Assembly (NCBI GenBank): GCA_018881555.1
Contig: JACAXG010000165.1
Span: 430,479-494,478, forward strand
Origin: Amblyornis subalaris
Lineage: Eukaryota; Chordata; Aves; Passeriformes; Ptilonorhynchidae
Length of the DNA: 64,000 nucleotides
Direction: 5' to 3'
This document shows positions 1 through 12,955 of this stretch, in pieces. The notes beneath the pieces were generated by a model, which ran no database searches, was not told the DNA's origin, and worked only from the letters and a program-made list of their open reading frames with translations. Each line of letters begins with the position of its first letter. Position 1 is the first letter of the stretch. The position numbers were made by a program, and so were the translations under genes.

Positions 1-399
1 AGGGCAGCATCATTCCCGACGTCTCAGGAGCTGAGGAAATTTTTTGGGGCCTGGGGACAGCCAGCTCCAGCTTCTCCCCCACTGCATGCTGAGGGCACAC
101 CGGGGTATTCGTACACTGCAAGGCCACTCCAGCCCCGAGAGATGGAAAAGCAGGACGTGACTCCAATAGAAAAGAGGGAGAGACAGGTAGTAAAGAGAAC
201 TGGTGGTCTGTGTTGCTGTGACTGCCAAGGTCCCTTTGTCCCGGCACCCCATTGGCCTGTGGAGAAGTACAGAACAATCTGGGGAAGGCACAGGGGACCT
301 CCTGCTGCCTCTGCTAGAACCTGGGCTCGGGGAGGAAGAGAGAAAGGCTGGGAGGAAAGGAGCCAACTGGGCTTGGCAGGGCACCCTGGCGAGACGGGC
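1..399. other. SIGMAR1 downstream flank / probable 3' UTR
   Basis: This stretch lies directly downstream of the SIGMAR1 stop codon, which is read on the minus strand. It is probably 3' untranslated sequence. I found no minus-strand AATAAA signal (TTTATT on the plus strand) here, so the transcript end probably lies to the left of the window. Overlapping open frames on both strands have no recognisable product. Confidence 0.5.
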
Positions 400-2646
400 T
401 CAGCACCCAAAGGTGCTGAAGAAGGCATTGGCTTCCAGGAGCAGGCCCTTGGCGTAGACACGCAGGGTGTAGAAGAGGGTGACGAAGTCCTGAGTGCTGA
501 AGAGAGTGTCAGCAAGGGCAAAGGCGAGCGTGGAGGGGATGAAGCCCCGGCCGTACTCCACCATCCAGGTGCCTGCGCTCCACTGCACTGACGTGGCCTC
601 TCCCGCCTGGTGCACAATGGTGTCCCCTGCCAAAACACACAACCAGCACGGCTCCCAGTGGCTGCCCACTTCACACCCAAATGTGAGATGTGGGATTGCA
701 ATCTGCAGGGTTGAGCCTCCCAACCTTCCCCAGCCTCGCTCACTTTACTCTTATGGCCACCCACTGAGATGCTGGGATGTGCCACTGGGGACATAAACTG
801 TCCTATCCCGAGCTCTTGGCTTCTGCCAGCTCCAAGGAAGGGCCTCTTCGACAGCAAGTGGCTGTGCCCCAAGGACATGGATGCAGCCTACAGGGCACCG
901 TGCCTGCTGCACTTACCTGGATAGTAGATCTCGCTTCTGGTGGTCCCCTCCTTCCATTGCCGGAATGTCCCCGAGATGATGGTGTCAGAAATATCTGCCC
1001 AGTAGCGACCTGTGGGATGACAGACAACACTGGCTCAGTGTGTCCCTGCCAGGGACAGCGCAGGAGCCCAGGTCTGAATCATGTAGCAGCCCTCTGGGGT
1101 GAAGGATGGCAGCCCCAGGGCCTTGATACACCAAGAAGCACAGACAGCTCTGGTACCCCAGCTGCTTGTGTGAACAGCCATATACCACCAGCCCGGGCTG
1201 CTTGCTGTCCTTCAGCCCCATTGTTTCTACTTTGCTTGGCATTTGCTTCCTGCTGAAACACTGGGAGATGAGATTTCTGCCATTGCCTGCCAGCTGGATG
1301 CGGAGAGTCCTGGCCACACGGCATGTCACACACACAGGGATCTGCAGGTGCTGCGGGACACCACGGGGGCTGGTCCCCACGCAGAGAGTGTTTTCCAGCA
1401 TTATTCACCCCACTCAAGAAACGAAGCAGTGGGCTCTCTGTGCCCGGCACACTATGGCCATGGCAGTTGGACCTGAATAAGTGGAGAAGAAACAGCTCAG
1501 AGAACTTCCCTGGCCACCAGCCCTGTCCCCCTGCTTACCTGAGTGGCCCCCGGTGTCGACAGCTGTCCCGAAGAGCAGCACGTACTCGGTGAGCGAGGCA
1601 TGGAGCAGGCACATGGAGCCCATCCATCCACCTGCGTTCACGAACACCCACTGCAGGTCCTCGTCTGGCAGGATGTGCCCTGGGTGCTTCTTTCGTAGCT
1701 CCACAATGATCTTGGAGAAAGCCAGCTCATGGTCCAGCCCTGCAGCACCCAGGGTCACCGTAAGTCCCTGGCACAGAAAAAGGTCTGCCGACCAACCCCC
1801 AAATCCCCTGCACAGCCACAGGGTCCCAGCACACACTTAGAGAGGTCTGCCTAGAGAAGGTATCTCCTCTCTCCAGCCCTCAGCTCCTGTGGACCCGGCT
1901 CCACTGCTTCCCTGGATGGGGACAGAGGATAAGCAGCACCGAGTGCTCCAGTCCTACAGCCCATCCCAGGTGCTGGGCAATATGGGTGACCCAAGCAAGG
2001 TGACAGTGCCCCTGTGCCGGTGACATGCAGCCCGGACCTTACACCCCACGTCCTGCAGGGACAGCCCTCTTCTCCAGCCTCAGCGCAGGGCCCAGTTCTG
2101 CTCCCTGACCCACCTGGGGCTTCAGCCCCAACGGCGCTGGGTGATGCCGCTGCCCTGGTCCCCATCTCTCCTTTGCTCCAGTCCCATCTTCCACCCCGAT
2201 TCCCCCATGCTCCCTGTTGCTCTTCCCGGGTACCGTTCCCCTCCCTATCCCGGTACTGCTGCCCAGGCCCAGCCGGCAGCCCTTCCCTGACCCCAGCCCC
2301 ATTCCCCCCGTGATCCCGGCCCCCCTGTACCGGACCCTCCTCGGTCCTTCGGCCCCCGCTACGGCTCCCGCCTCCAGCCCAGGCCGCCGCTCCCCGCCAC
2401 GTCCCCGCTTCCACTCTCCACCCCCATCCCCATCCCCATCCCTCCTCGCCCCCCTCCCAGCCGCCCCTCCGCGTCCCCGCGGGCGCGGCGCGTACCCGCG
2501 TGGTGCCGGGCGAGCTGTGCGATCTCGGCGGGGGTGAACTCGTAGCGCTTGGCCGCCAGCCACCCCCGCAGCCCCTGCAGCACCAGCGCCAGCGCGCCCA
2601 GCGCCAGCCCGGCCCGCAGCGCCCGCCGCCCCCACGCCGCGCCCAT
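400..2646 (-). CDS. SIGMAR1: sigma non-opioid intracellular receptor 1, complete, 4 exons
   Basis: SIGMAR1 is a ligand-binding chaperone of the endoplasmic reticulum membrane at mitochondrial contacts. It is related to the fungal sterol isomerase ERG2 but has no known enzyme activity. Minus-strand coding exons are 2646-2496, 1739-1539, 1009-917 and 626-400. All junctions are GT/AG with phase 1 introns, and the total is 672 nt, giving 223 residues, the same length as human. Residues about 10-31 form the single N-terminal membrane helix, preceded by an Arg-Arg pair. Residues about 81-101 form a second hydrophobic stretch. The ligand-binding acids fall at the human positions: Asp126 (codon 986-984, in ISDTI) and Glu172 (codon 558-556, in WMVEYGRG). 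The ATG at 2646 is chosen because it gives the human-like MxxxxGRR start. The start codon is 158 bp from that of divergent GALT. Intron 1 contains a short CCCCAT repeat near 2421-2442. The C-terminus (STFGC) differs from the human tail. Confidence 0.97.
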
Positions 2647-2804
2647 CCCGCGCTCCGCCGCCCCGGCACCGGGAGCGGGACCCGGGCCGGGACCGCCCCC
2701 GCCGCGGCCACGCCACGCACGGCCCGGGCGGCTGCGCCGGCGCGGGGGGCGGGCCGGGGGGCGGGCAGGGGCCGGTCCCGCCGCGTTTCCGGGAGCGGGG
2801 CGGC
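2647..2804. promoter_or_regulatory. divergent SIGMAR1/GALT promoter, CpG island core
   Basis: Only 158 bp separate the two start codons. The sequence is extremely GC-rich, full of CpG, and carries several GC-box-like GGGCGGG or CCGCCCC runs. There is no TATA box. An ETS-like TTTCCGGG lies at 2786-2793, just before the GALT ATG. CpG density continues into both first exons and introns (about 2460-2900). This is the usual form of a housekeeping bidirectional promoter. Both 5' UTRs must start inside this interval unless further untranslated exons exist. The shared-promoter role is inferred from layout. Confidence 0.8.
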
Positions 2805-5974
<3,170 letters not shown>

Positions 5975-6104
5975 GGGGGAGAGCCAGTCCTCGGATGTGA
6001 GTGTGGGGGGGGACTTTATCACTCTCTACAACTCTCTGAGAGTAGGTCATAGCCGGGTGGGACTTTGGTCTTTTCTCCCAGATAACTAATGATAAGACAA
6101 GATG
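5975..6104 (+). other. GALT 3' UTR, proximal part
   Basis: Sequence directly after the GALT stop. It contains a short G run at about 6005 and no polyadenylation hexamer. It runs straight into a CR1 fragment. Confidence 0.5.
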
Positions 6105-6340
6105 AAACAGCTTCAGGTAGTGCTAGGGCAGGTTTAAACTGGATGTTGGGGAGTATTTCTTCACTGGGTGAAGGGTGAGGGTGGCCAGGCGTTGGAACAG
6201 GCTGCCCAGGGAAGTGGTGGAATCACCGTGCCTGGAAGTGTTCAAAAAATGTGTAGGTGTGGCACTTAAGGACATGGTTTAGGGGTGGCCTTGGCAGTCC
6301 TGGGATAACAGTAGAGGTTGAAGATTCAATCATTCTGTGT
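6105..6340 (+). repeat. CR1 LINE 3' fragment, sense strand
   Basis: The text follows the CR1 ORF2 end and 3' UTR in sense orientation: a stretch encoding [14 protein letters not shown] residues (gttggaacaggctgcccagg at about 6191), then the 'cctggaagtgttcaa' and 'ggcacttaaggacatggttta' segments. It ends near an ATTCTGTG tail at about 6332. It is diverged and 5'-truncated, as most CR1 copies are. It sits between the GALT stop and the first AATAAA, so it may be transcribed in the GALT 3' UTR. Confidence 0.85.
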
Positions 6341-6678
6341 GCTCAGTAAGGCCAGGAGTCAAGTGGGAGTGGTGTGAACTGATGCCTGGAAACTCATGTC
6401 ACTTGTGAGCCCTCTGGGCTCTCAGATTCTCCTGAACTTTGTCCCAGCTTGGCTGGTTTTGGGGACTGGTTTTGCCTGTTCAGGTACTCCAGGCCTAATC
6501 CTGTGGCCTCCTTGTGTAGGTGGTGGTGTTCCTTGTCTCCTTCACCATCCCAGGCTCTGTCTTCTGCCTCCACGGCGTACTCCTACCACCACTTAAGGGC
6601 TTACCCTCCTTACCAGTCCAGTCTCACTGGTGGGACTGGGACTTCTTCTGCCCTGTGGAGGGGCACAACCCCCTGGAA

Positions 6679-6684
6679 AATAAA
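6679..6684 (+). terminator. candidate GALT polyadenylation signal AATAAA
   Basis: This is the first canonical plus-strand AATAAA hexamer I found after the GALT stop, about 700 bp downstream and followed by TG-rich text. Use of this signal is inferred. If it is real, the 3' UTR contains the CR1 fragment. Confidence 0.35.
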
Positions 6685-7379
6685 ACCTGGAAGCAAAGTG
6701 CCTCTGCCTGTGCTCTTGTGGCTCTCAGCCCTAGGTGGGACGTTTGGAGTCTCTGGTGGAGACCCCCAGCTGCCAGTGGGGGGGTAATACCGGGGACTGT
6801 GGGAGATGTGCCAGCAGCCCAATGCCTCTTGCTCCTGTCCCTGCCTCTGCGCTGCCTCCTCTTCTTCCCTGGGGGGAGCTCTGAGCCTGTCTCTGAGTGC
6901 TGCAGACTTGTGGAGGAGTGGGAAGCAGGGAGGAATGGATGCAGCCCAAGGCTTAGCCAGCGCCAGGGAGAGGGCTGAGTCCCGACAGACTTGCTGCAGG
7001 GAGGCTGCTGGCTGAGATGCTCAGCCCTGGAGCTGTTCCTCTTTGTCCTCTCTGGCTGGGACTGCTGGTCTGCAGCCCTCGTGCTGCCTGCTGCGGGTAC
7101 TGGGGCTGCTGGGATGCAGCCAGGGGTTCATCACTAACCCAGGGTCTGGCAGGGGATGCAGCTCTCTTCCTGGTGCTGCTGCCCCCTTTTCCCTCCCCTG
7201 TGCCCATCCACAGTGTGGGGTAGCAGCACCCTGCTCCCTGTGCTGAGCCGAGGGATGCTGCATTCACCGCTGTGTGTTCTCCCTGGCATCCCCTCCTTCC
7301 AGGAAAGCCCCGGGGCTGTGCAGGGGTAAGCCATGGACAGTGATGCCACCACAGCTGATGTGGGGGGATGCCAAGCTCT
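6685..7379. other. intergenic sequence, no gene seen
   Basis: Moderately GC-rich unique-looking sequence with short open frames on both strands. None has splice context or a recognisable product. Confidence 0.5.
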
Positions 7380-7505
7380 ATCTGCCGTCATGTCCTTGCA
7401 CAAATAGTTTCTATTTGTCACTAATGAGCCGTTCTCACGACTCTAATGAGACCGCTATCCTTTTGAGGTCTGTGAGTGAGCTCCTGCGGGCTAGAAATAG
7501 GTTGT
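7380..7505. promoter_or_regulatory. candidate conserved non-coding element with inverted repeat and paired TAATGAG
   Basis: A perfect 7-bp inverted repeat, CAAATAG / CTATTTG, flanks a TTT loop at 7401-7417. It is followed by two copies of CTAATGAG at 7421-7428 and 7443-7450, spaced 22 bp, about two helical turns. The composition differs from the GC-rich flanks. An enhancer role is inference. Confidence 0.35.
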
Positions 7506-7799
7506 GACGAGAGAAATGCTCTCCCTCCTACCTCTGAGATAACAGTTTGTGGGGAGGGCTGTGTTCCATGTGCCCCGTCTGTTCTTTGCTCCCCCATCCC
7601 TATCTGTGGGGCTGGGACAGACAGAAGGGTCTGTGTGATGCTCAGAGCCACTGGCTCTGCTGCTGGATGCCCTCCTACATGCTCGTCCTATCCCTCTGGT
7701 TGCCCCATCCCAGAGCCCACGAACTACCCCTTGCCTGACCTCAGGGCTCCCCAGGTGCTCCGGGGCTGTGGGGCGGAGCTGGTGGCTGACCCTTGAGCT

Positions 7800-8180
7800 T
7801 GGAGCCGTCATGGTGCACACTCAGAACGGTTGTCCGGCTTGGAATCTGGCCTCTTCCAAGCGGGTTTCTCCCCTCCCGGGGCAAGCAGAGCGGGTTTGGG
7901 CTCTGTGACCGTCCCGATTCCCAGCCCTTTCCCGTCGCAACAAGTGCCTGCGCGCCGACTTCCCGAACTTCCCCGCTTGCTCTCCGGGGGTCCTGGGAAA
8001 GCGGCAACAAATTGCCTTAAGCGTGGCAGCGCGGCTCGGGGTAATTAGCCGCGGAACCGGCTGTAACGAAGCTCGTCGTCTCCCTGCACGCGCAGTTAGC
8101 CCTGATTTAGTGGCCCGGCGGCTCCCGGCCCGCGCTGCCGCGCCTCGGCCCGCGGCCGTAAATGAAACTCGCGGCCCAGC
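7800..8180. promoter_or_regulatory. CpG-island-like segment without an assigned gene
   Basis: CpG dinucleotides are frequent here, densest at 7930-8165, against a CpG-poor background on both sides. It includes TAATTAGCCGCGG near 8042. I see no convincing coding exon. It could be the promoter and untranslated first exon of a downstream gene, or an alternative or developmental CpG island. Confidence 0.5.
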
Positions 8181-8340
8181 CAAGCGGTATTAAACTTTAC
8201 GGTCACCCTCTTTAAAAACGGGACTCTCTCCAATAAATCAGGGCAAGTGGGATTGTAAATATCGAGGCAGGATCCATATTGCTTAATTAAACAGCGCCTA
8301 ATGAACAGCCTGTTTGTTGTGCTGTGATTTAGGACGGAGG
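8155..8340. promoter_or_regulatory. candidate conserved non-coding element, AT-rich
   Basis: AT-rich text with homeodomain-type cores follows the CpG patch directly: GTATTAAAC, CCAATAAATC, TTGTAAATATCG, GCTTAATTAAAC and CCTAATGAAC. This switch from CpG island to TAAT-rich block is common at vertebrate developmental regulatory elements. Function is inferred from composition only. Confidence 0.35.
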
Positions 8341-8482
8341 CTGGGGGAGGCAGCGCGTGCTGGGGAGCGCTGGTGTCTGTGCTGGGATGGCCTCTGCTGC
8401 AGGTACCAGCTGCTCAGGGTCACCTGCTGCTAAAAAGTGGGAGTGATGGCCTGAAAGTTAGAGGTTTTTTAATGAAAATGAA

Positions 8483-8491
8483 NNNNNNNNN
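8483..8491. other. assembly gap (9 N)
   Basis: Nine undetermined bases. The sequence changes abruptly here from ordinary intergenic text to a G-rich tandem repeat, so this is also a possible mis-join point. Confidence 0.99.
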
Positions 8492-8640
8492 GGAAGGGAT
8501 TTGAGGGGTCCTGGAAGGGATTTGAGGGGCCTGGGGGGGTCCTGGTGGTCTGGGGGGGTTTTGGGGGGGGGTCCTGGTGGTCTGGGGGGGTTTTGGGGGG
8601 GGTCCTGGTGGTCTGGGGGGGGGTCGCGGGCCTGTTTTGG
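8492..8640. repeat. G-rich tandem repeat, probable intron minisatellite
   Basis: Two units of about 22 bp (GGAAGGGATTTGAGGGG...) are followed by about three units of about 31 bp built on GGTCCTGGTGGTCTGGGGG plus a G/T run. Runs of seven or more G recur. This resembles intron minisatellites of GC-rich avian microchromosomes and could fold into G-quadruplexes. Confidence 0.85.
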
Positions 8641-8686
8641 GGTCGCCTCCGCCCTAAGACCCCTCCCCATTTTCCCCCCCGCCCAG

Positions 8687-8932
8687 AACTCTCTGAGCGA
8701 AGAAATCGCCAACATGAAGAAGCTGCAGGACGAGCTCCTCCTCAACAAGGTCCGGGGGGGGGTCTGAGGGGGGTCGCCGGGCCTGAGCCCCCCTCCCCAA
8801 ATTCCCAAATTCCCGAAATTCCCCCAAATTCCGCCCCCCCCCCCCTCCCCAGCCCCAGCTGCTGGCGGAGATGGAGCGCATGCAGCTGGAGCTGGACCAG
8901 CTCCGGGGCCGCCCCGGCTCCGCCTACTCCAG
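8687..8932 (+). CDS. PPFIA3: two orphan exons of a liprin-alpha-3-like gene, partial
   Basis: Exon A (8687-8749, 63 nt, phase 0) follows a C-rich tract ending in CAG and gives [22 protein letters not shown] 103 bp intron follows. Exon B (8853-8932, 80 nt) gives [19 protein letters not shown] and continues to GSAYSR, ending at a GTACCC donor. The translation matches, from memory, the coiled-coil segment of liprin-alpha-3 before its PSSYSRSLPGS region. Liprin-alphas are active-zone scaffolds that bind LAR phosphatases, RIM and ERC. Because an intron is present, this is not a processed retrocopy. No other liprin exon was found in the window, so the gene fragment is isolated. It lies between an N gap and a C run and is far more GC-rich than its surroundings. 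It is probably a mis-joined piece of another chromosome. An exon B start 6 nt later is also possible. Confidence 0.72.
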
Positions 8933-8935
8933 GTA

Positions 8936-8957
8936 CCCCCCCCCCCCCCCCCCCCCC
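8936..8957. repeat. 22-base C homopolymer at the block edge
   Basis: An uninterrupted C run begins just after the exon B splice donor. Ordinary intergenic text resumes directly after it. Such runs are hard to sequence and are common places for false joins. Confidence 0.95.
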
Positions 8958-10497
8958 AAATCTGAAACACTCAGGGTGAAAGCAGCAGTTAGAGGAGGAG
9001 CAGGGGGCACAGCCAGGTGTGAGAGCTGGACCCCAGCTACGCTGAGCTCCCCACTTCCTCACAACAGATCCAAACTCCTCTTTCCTTCATGCTTTTAGCT
9101 TGTGCATGAGGGTGTGAGAGACTGGAAGGGAGCAACAAGCCTTTCCTAGGGGCACAGGGAGGCATCAGGCTGGTGCAAATGGAGCTGCTGGGGGTGGAAA
9201 GGCATTGCAATTCATAAGGAACCATTGCTGATGTACTGGAAAGCCCCAAAGCCTTTCATATGTTGGTGGTTACAGTCCAGTTGTAATTAAAAAGTGATTT
9301 ATGGCAGGGAGATTAAAAAAGTCTAGCTGGTGAGGGAGGGGGGAGTGGAGGGGCTGCGAGGTACCCAGCTGTTGCTCCTGACCTGGGAGTGTCAAAGGGA
9401 AACTGAGCCCCACTGGGGTTACTTGTAAGGATGTTCCTCGATGCCATTTGATTTCTGCAGGGAAGCTGTTGGAGATCCTGGGAAAAGTATCCCTGTAACT
9501 GGGTCATCCTTGTCCTGAGTCTCCATCTCCCAGCATCGGGGCAGATACCTGCTCTGCAATTCCTGCCCCTGAGCTGTTCTGGAAGGGTGAGCAGGGGAGG
9601 TGATGGGGAGAGTGAGAGGAGCTCAAGCATGGAATTAATGAACTAACATGCATTGAGGTCCCATGGAGGTGTTTGCACCCTCTGTGGGGCGTTAATAGGT
9701 GTGTGAGGGATTAGGGGAGGGACACGGTGCTTCTGCACTGGGCTGGAACATCCCAGGCTCTGCAAGGAGCAAGGGATAAGCCCAGTGGGGGATGTGAAGA
9801 TGCTTGAGGGGGTATGGCCAGAAATTTATCCTCATTTGCAACCCATTTTCTGATGCCATCCCATTTTCTGAAAGAAATGGGTCAGTCTTTGGGGCTTGGC
9901 TTCCCCAAGGCTCCTGGGGCTTTGTCTCTACTGAAACGAGCCCGTGTGGTCGTTTCAGTGCCTGTGTCCATTGTCATGCCTGTTCTGCATGTTTGGGACA
10001 CCCAGAGCACTCCCAGCTCTGACACTGACTCCTGCAGCCACAGGTGAGTCCTGAAATGCCAGTCTGAGATGCTGCCCTGGAGCACAAAGACCATTTGAAA
10101 TGAGCACTTCCTGGTAGAGGGGAACTGCTAGAGGTACAGTCATCGTCTCTGGTTGTGTCCCTGTCCTTGGCACCTGCCAAAGGCTGCAGAGCTGCAGACA
10201 AGCTGCAGATCCCACATCCCCAGTCGTGCCCACCCCTCTTCCTCTCCTTCCTTGAGCAAAGGAAGTTAATCTGTGACCAGTGTGTTTTAATCAGAAAGAA
10301 AAGTTACTATTTGAGGCCTGCTGGCTCCTGCCATACTGCAGTTTTGCTGTCCTTCGTGGTACCAGGCTAATGGCTGTCACTTCATTCCAGTTTTACTATT
10401 GGTTTTGTCCTTACTGTTGAGTTTCTCCTTGCCTGCTGCTGCCTGTGACTGAGTAGAGGTTTTGACAATGCAATAAGGAAGAAATTAGTAAATTTTG
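8958..10497. other. intergenic sequence, no gene seen
   Basis: Unique-looking sequence of average composition. I see no coding exon with splice support and no recognisable repeat. Confidence 0.5.
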
Positions 10498-10592
10498 AGG
10501 GAGGAAGAGAGGAAGGATGAAAGGAAGGAAGAAATGGAGGAAAGGAGAGAGAAAGGAAGGAGAGGAGGGTGGGAAACAGGGAGGGAGAGAAG
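10498..10592 (+). repeat. purine (GA) low-complexity tract
   Basis: An almost pure A/G run built on GGAAGGA and GGAGAGA words, with few pyrimidine interruptions. It is a polypurine-polypyrimidine tract. Confidence 0.85.
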
Positions 10593-12269
10593 GCTAAATC
10601 CCTCTCATTTCTATTTAAAAGACACCATCAGGCGCTTACCATGAGAACAATTAATAATTTTAAGCAGACGCTAAACACTGTGGTGCCCTAAAGCAGACGG
10701 GTTCCATGCAGTGGGGAGATCTTCTGTGCCAGGAGAATGGAAATCAAAACCCAGAACCCTCTTAGATCTTGTCTTAGCTGGACGTGCAAGAGCAGCTGGG
10801 GCAGCAAACACCACCCAGGTTGTCCTGAGCCACTTGGTGCATCTTCCCTGGGTTTGGCAGCTGCCTTGAAAGGGACTTCCCAAAGGGTTCAGACCAGCAG
10901 GAAACTATTTTGGAGGTGACTTGCCGGTGTCTCAGACAGCTGGTGTTTTTTCCTCTGCTGATGGTCACTGAGTCCTCCCTGCAAGGCCCTTTCAGAGCCC
11001 TTGGGGGGCCATGTGTGGTGGGAGCGCTGCTGGTCCCAGGTGGACACAATGGGATGATTGGATGCTGCCTATCAATCTCTGCATGGAGTTTAGGACAACA
11101 GCCCCGAGGGTGGAATTTGGTTTGTTAATTATCTAATACATGCAGGTAATTAAATACCGTCACATTGCAGCATCTATGTGGTCACTAAGCACTGGTTTCC
11201 CCCAGCCCCCCCCTCAAATTTCCTGCATGCCTGGGGTTGGGGGGGTACCTTGGGGCTCAGCTCTTGGCAGTGGGGACCTGCCATTGCATGTGGTTTGAGC
11301 CTTTCCCACCCTGGGACCCCATTGCAGAGTCAATGACCTCTGTTTAAAGCAAGAGAAACCACAGGAGGGTCCAGATTCCAGCTGGATTCAACCCAAACAC
11401 AGCTAGCTGGAGAGGGAGGGGAGCAGGTGTGGGTGGGAGAGCAGGGCACTGGTCTGGGATAGGGGCAGCCAAAACACCTGACCACAAAAGGGAGTTATCC
11501 ACCAGCAGTGGAGATGCTGGGAGAAGGCTGCAGCCCTTGCAGCACCTGGGATCTGGCATGGATGAGATTGGGCACCCTGGCTGTGCCTGGCACACCCCTG
11601 CTGCTGGAGCCAGCTGTGAGAGCTCACAAACATCTGTGCCTGCCCCGTAGGGAGGGATCCCCCTTCATCCTGATGTTCCAGAGGAAAACTCTCTAAATAT
11701 TTGCTAATTATCATGAGCAATGCTGAGAAGTCTGCTACAAAGCCCTGGGAGCAGTGAGATGTTGCAATGCCAGGATGGATGTGGGGTGGAAAATCATCTC
11801 CTGGGGTTTGCCTGGCCATGAGGTGACTCCTGGCAGAAGCACAGCCCTTGGGAGAGAGGAGGAAGTGGAGAGATACTAATTAGATGCTAATAAGAAAGTA
11901 ATTAGTAGGGCTCCAGCCGTCCTGATGCCCCCAGGCGCCCTTGCCCAGCTCCAAGCCAAACCACCTGCTTCACTGTACCCAAGGTGGTTTGAGCCCCCCA
12001 GGACATGGCTGGAGCAGGGATAAACCAGCTGCTGCTCCCCACGCATACTGACAGGCTCAACCATGGCGAAATGTCCCCATAAATTACCCTTGCGAGACAA
12101 AACTTGGAAAATAAAAGCCAAAACTCCTTTTGCAGCCTGTTTGCTGTTAGTGTTTAATCCCTCACTTATTTTGCTCGCATTTGTCTCAGGGCAGCTCCTC
12201 CACGCCCTCATGGCTTCGTGCTTGGGCTGGGGGACAGGGGGACAGGACTGCTGGGATGCCTGTGCTGTC
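10593..12269. other. intergenic sequence with scattered homeodomain cores
   Basis: No gene seen. AT-rich patches occur at 10645-10675 (AATTAATAATTTTAA) and 11118-11165 (TTAATTATCTAATACATG and GGTAATTAAATACCG). These could be transcription-factor sites but nothing proves it. Confidence 0.4.
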
Positions 12270-12345
12270 CCTGTGGAAAAGGCACTGCCCTCCTCTCGTG
12301 CCTCAGTTTCCCCATGGCTCAAATAGGATCAATTGCACAAAGGCC
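12270..12345 (-). repeat. MIR-like SINE remnant
   Basis: The segment CCTCAGTTTCCCCATGGCTC at 12301-12320, followed by AAATAGG, matches the reverse complement of the conserved MIR core text (a GGAAACTGAGG-type word). The copy is old and its borders are vague. Confidence 0.45.
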
Positions 12346-12955
12346 AGACCCCATGGGCTGACCAGGCAGTGGGGAGCCCCCATGACAGCCCTGCAAATGC
12401 CTCTAGGCTTTAAGAGGATCCTAGGAACACCCTCAGTATGACACCCTTGCAGTGCCTCTGGCTTGGATGGCTCCATCCCATCCAGCACAGGTTTTGCAGA
12501 TACGAGGAAAAATGATTTGCAGCCCTGGTACTGGCTGCTGCCCCAAAACACTGCTGTGCAACAAACCCCTGGATTAGTGCACCCAAACTGCCAGCTCAGT
12601 ATTTAATTTACACAATAAAAAAATACTTAACTTTAATTTCATTTTTAAAATTAAATATTCAATTCTCACAGAGGCAAGAAACAGAGTGAGAGCGAAGCCA
12701 GGATGGGTCCCCAGGATGCCAGCTTGCTTTTTAACTCTTCCCATCCTGCTTTCAATTTCCCCTTGGAATAAGAGATGCTCTAAAAGCATCTGTCTGGTTC
12801 CAGCTGCTTCCAATGCGCTTCGGTAGCAGCAGGACCCTGCTCCATCACAGCCTGTCAGGTCACCTCAGAAGTAGCAGATACATTGGCACAGGAGAAAAGG
12901 AATGACCCTCAGCCTCTGCTGGGGTCTAAAATTCCCTCCGCCCTGAAAAGGACTA
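12346..12955. other. intergenic sequence, no gene seen
   Basis: Contains an AT-rich patch at 12598-12665 (TATTTAATTTACACAATAAA and a TTAAATATTCAATTC run). No coding signal. Confidence 0.4.

Noticed and set aside
24..878. 284-residue minus-strand open frame
   Set aside because: It is a shadow of SIGMAR1 exon 4 and the adjoining intron in the wrong frame.
8687..8932. Idea that the liprin-like exons belong to a gene native to this locus
   Set aside because: No other liprin exon, no matching composition and an adjacent assembly gap make a native gene unlikely.
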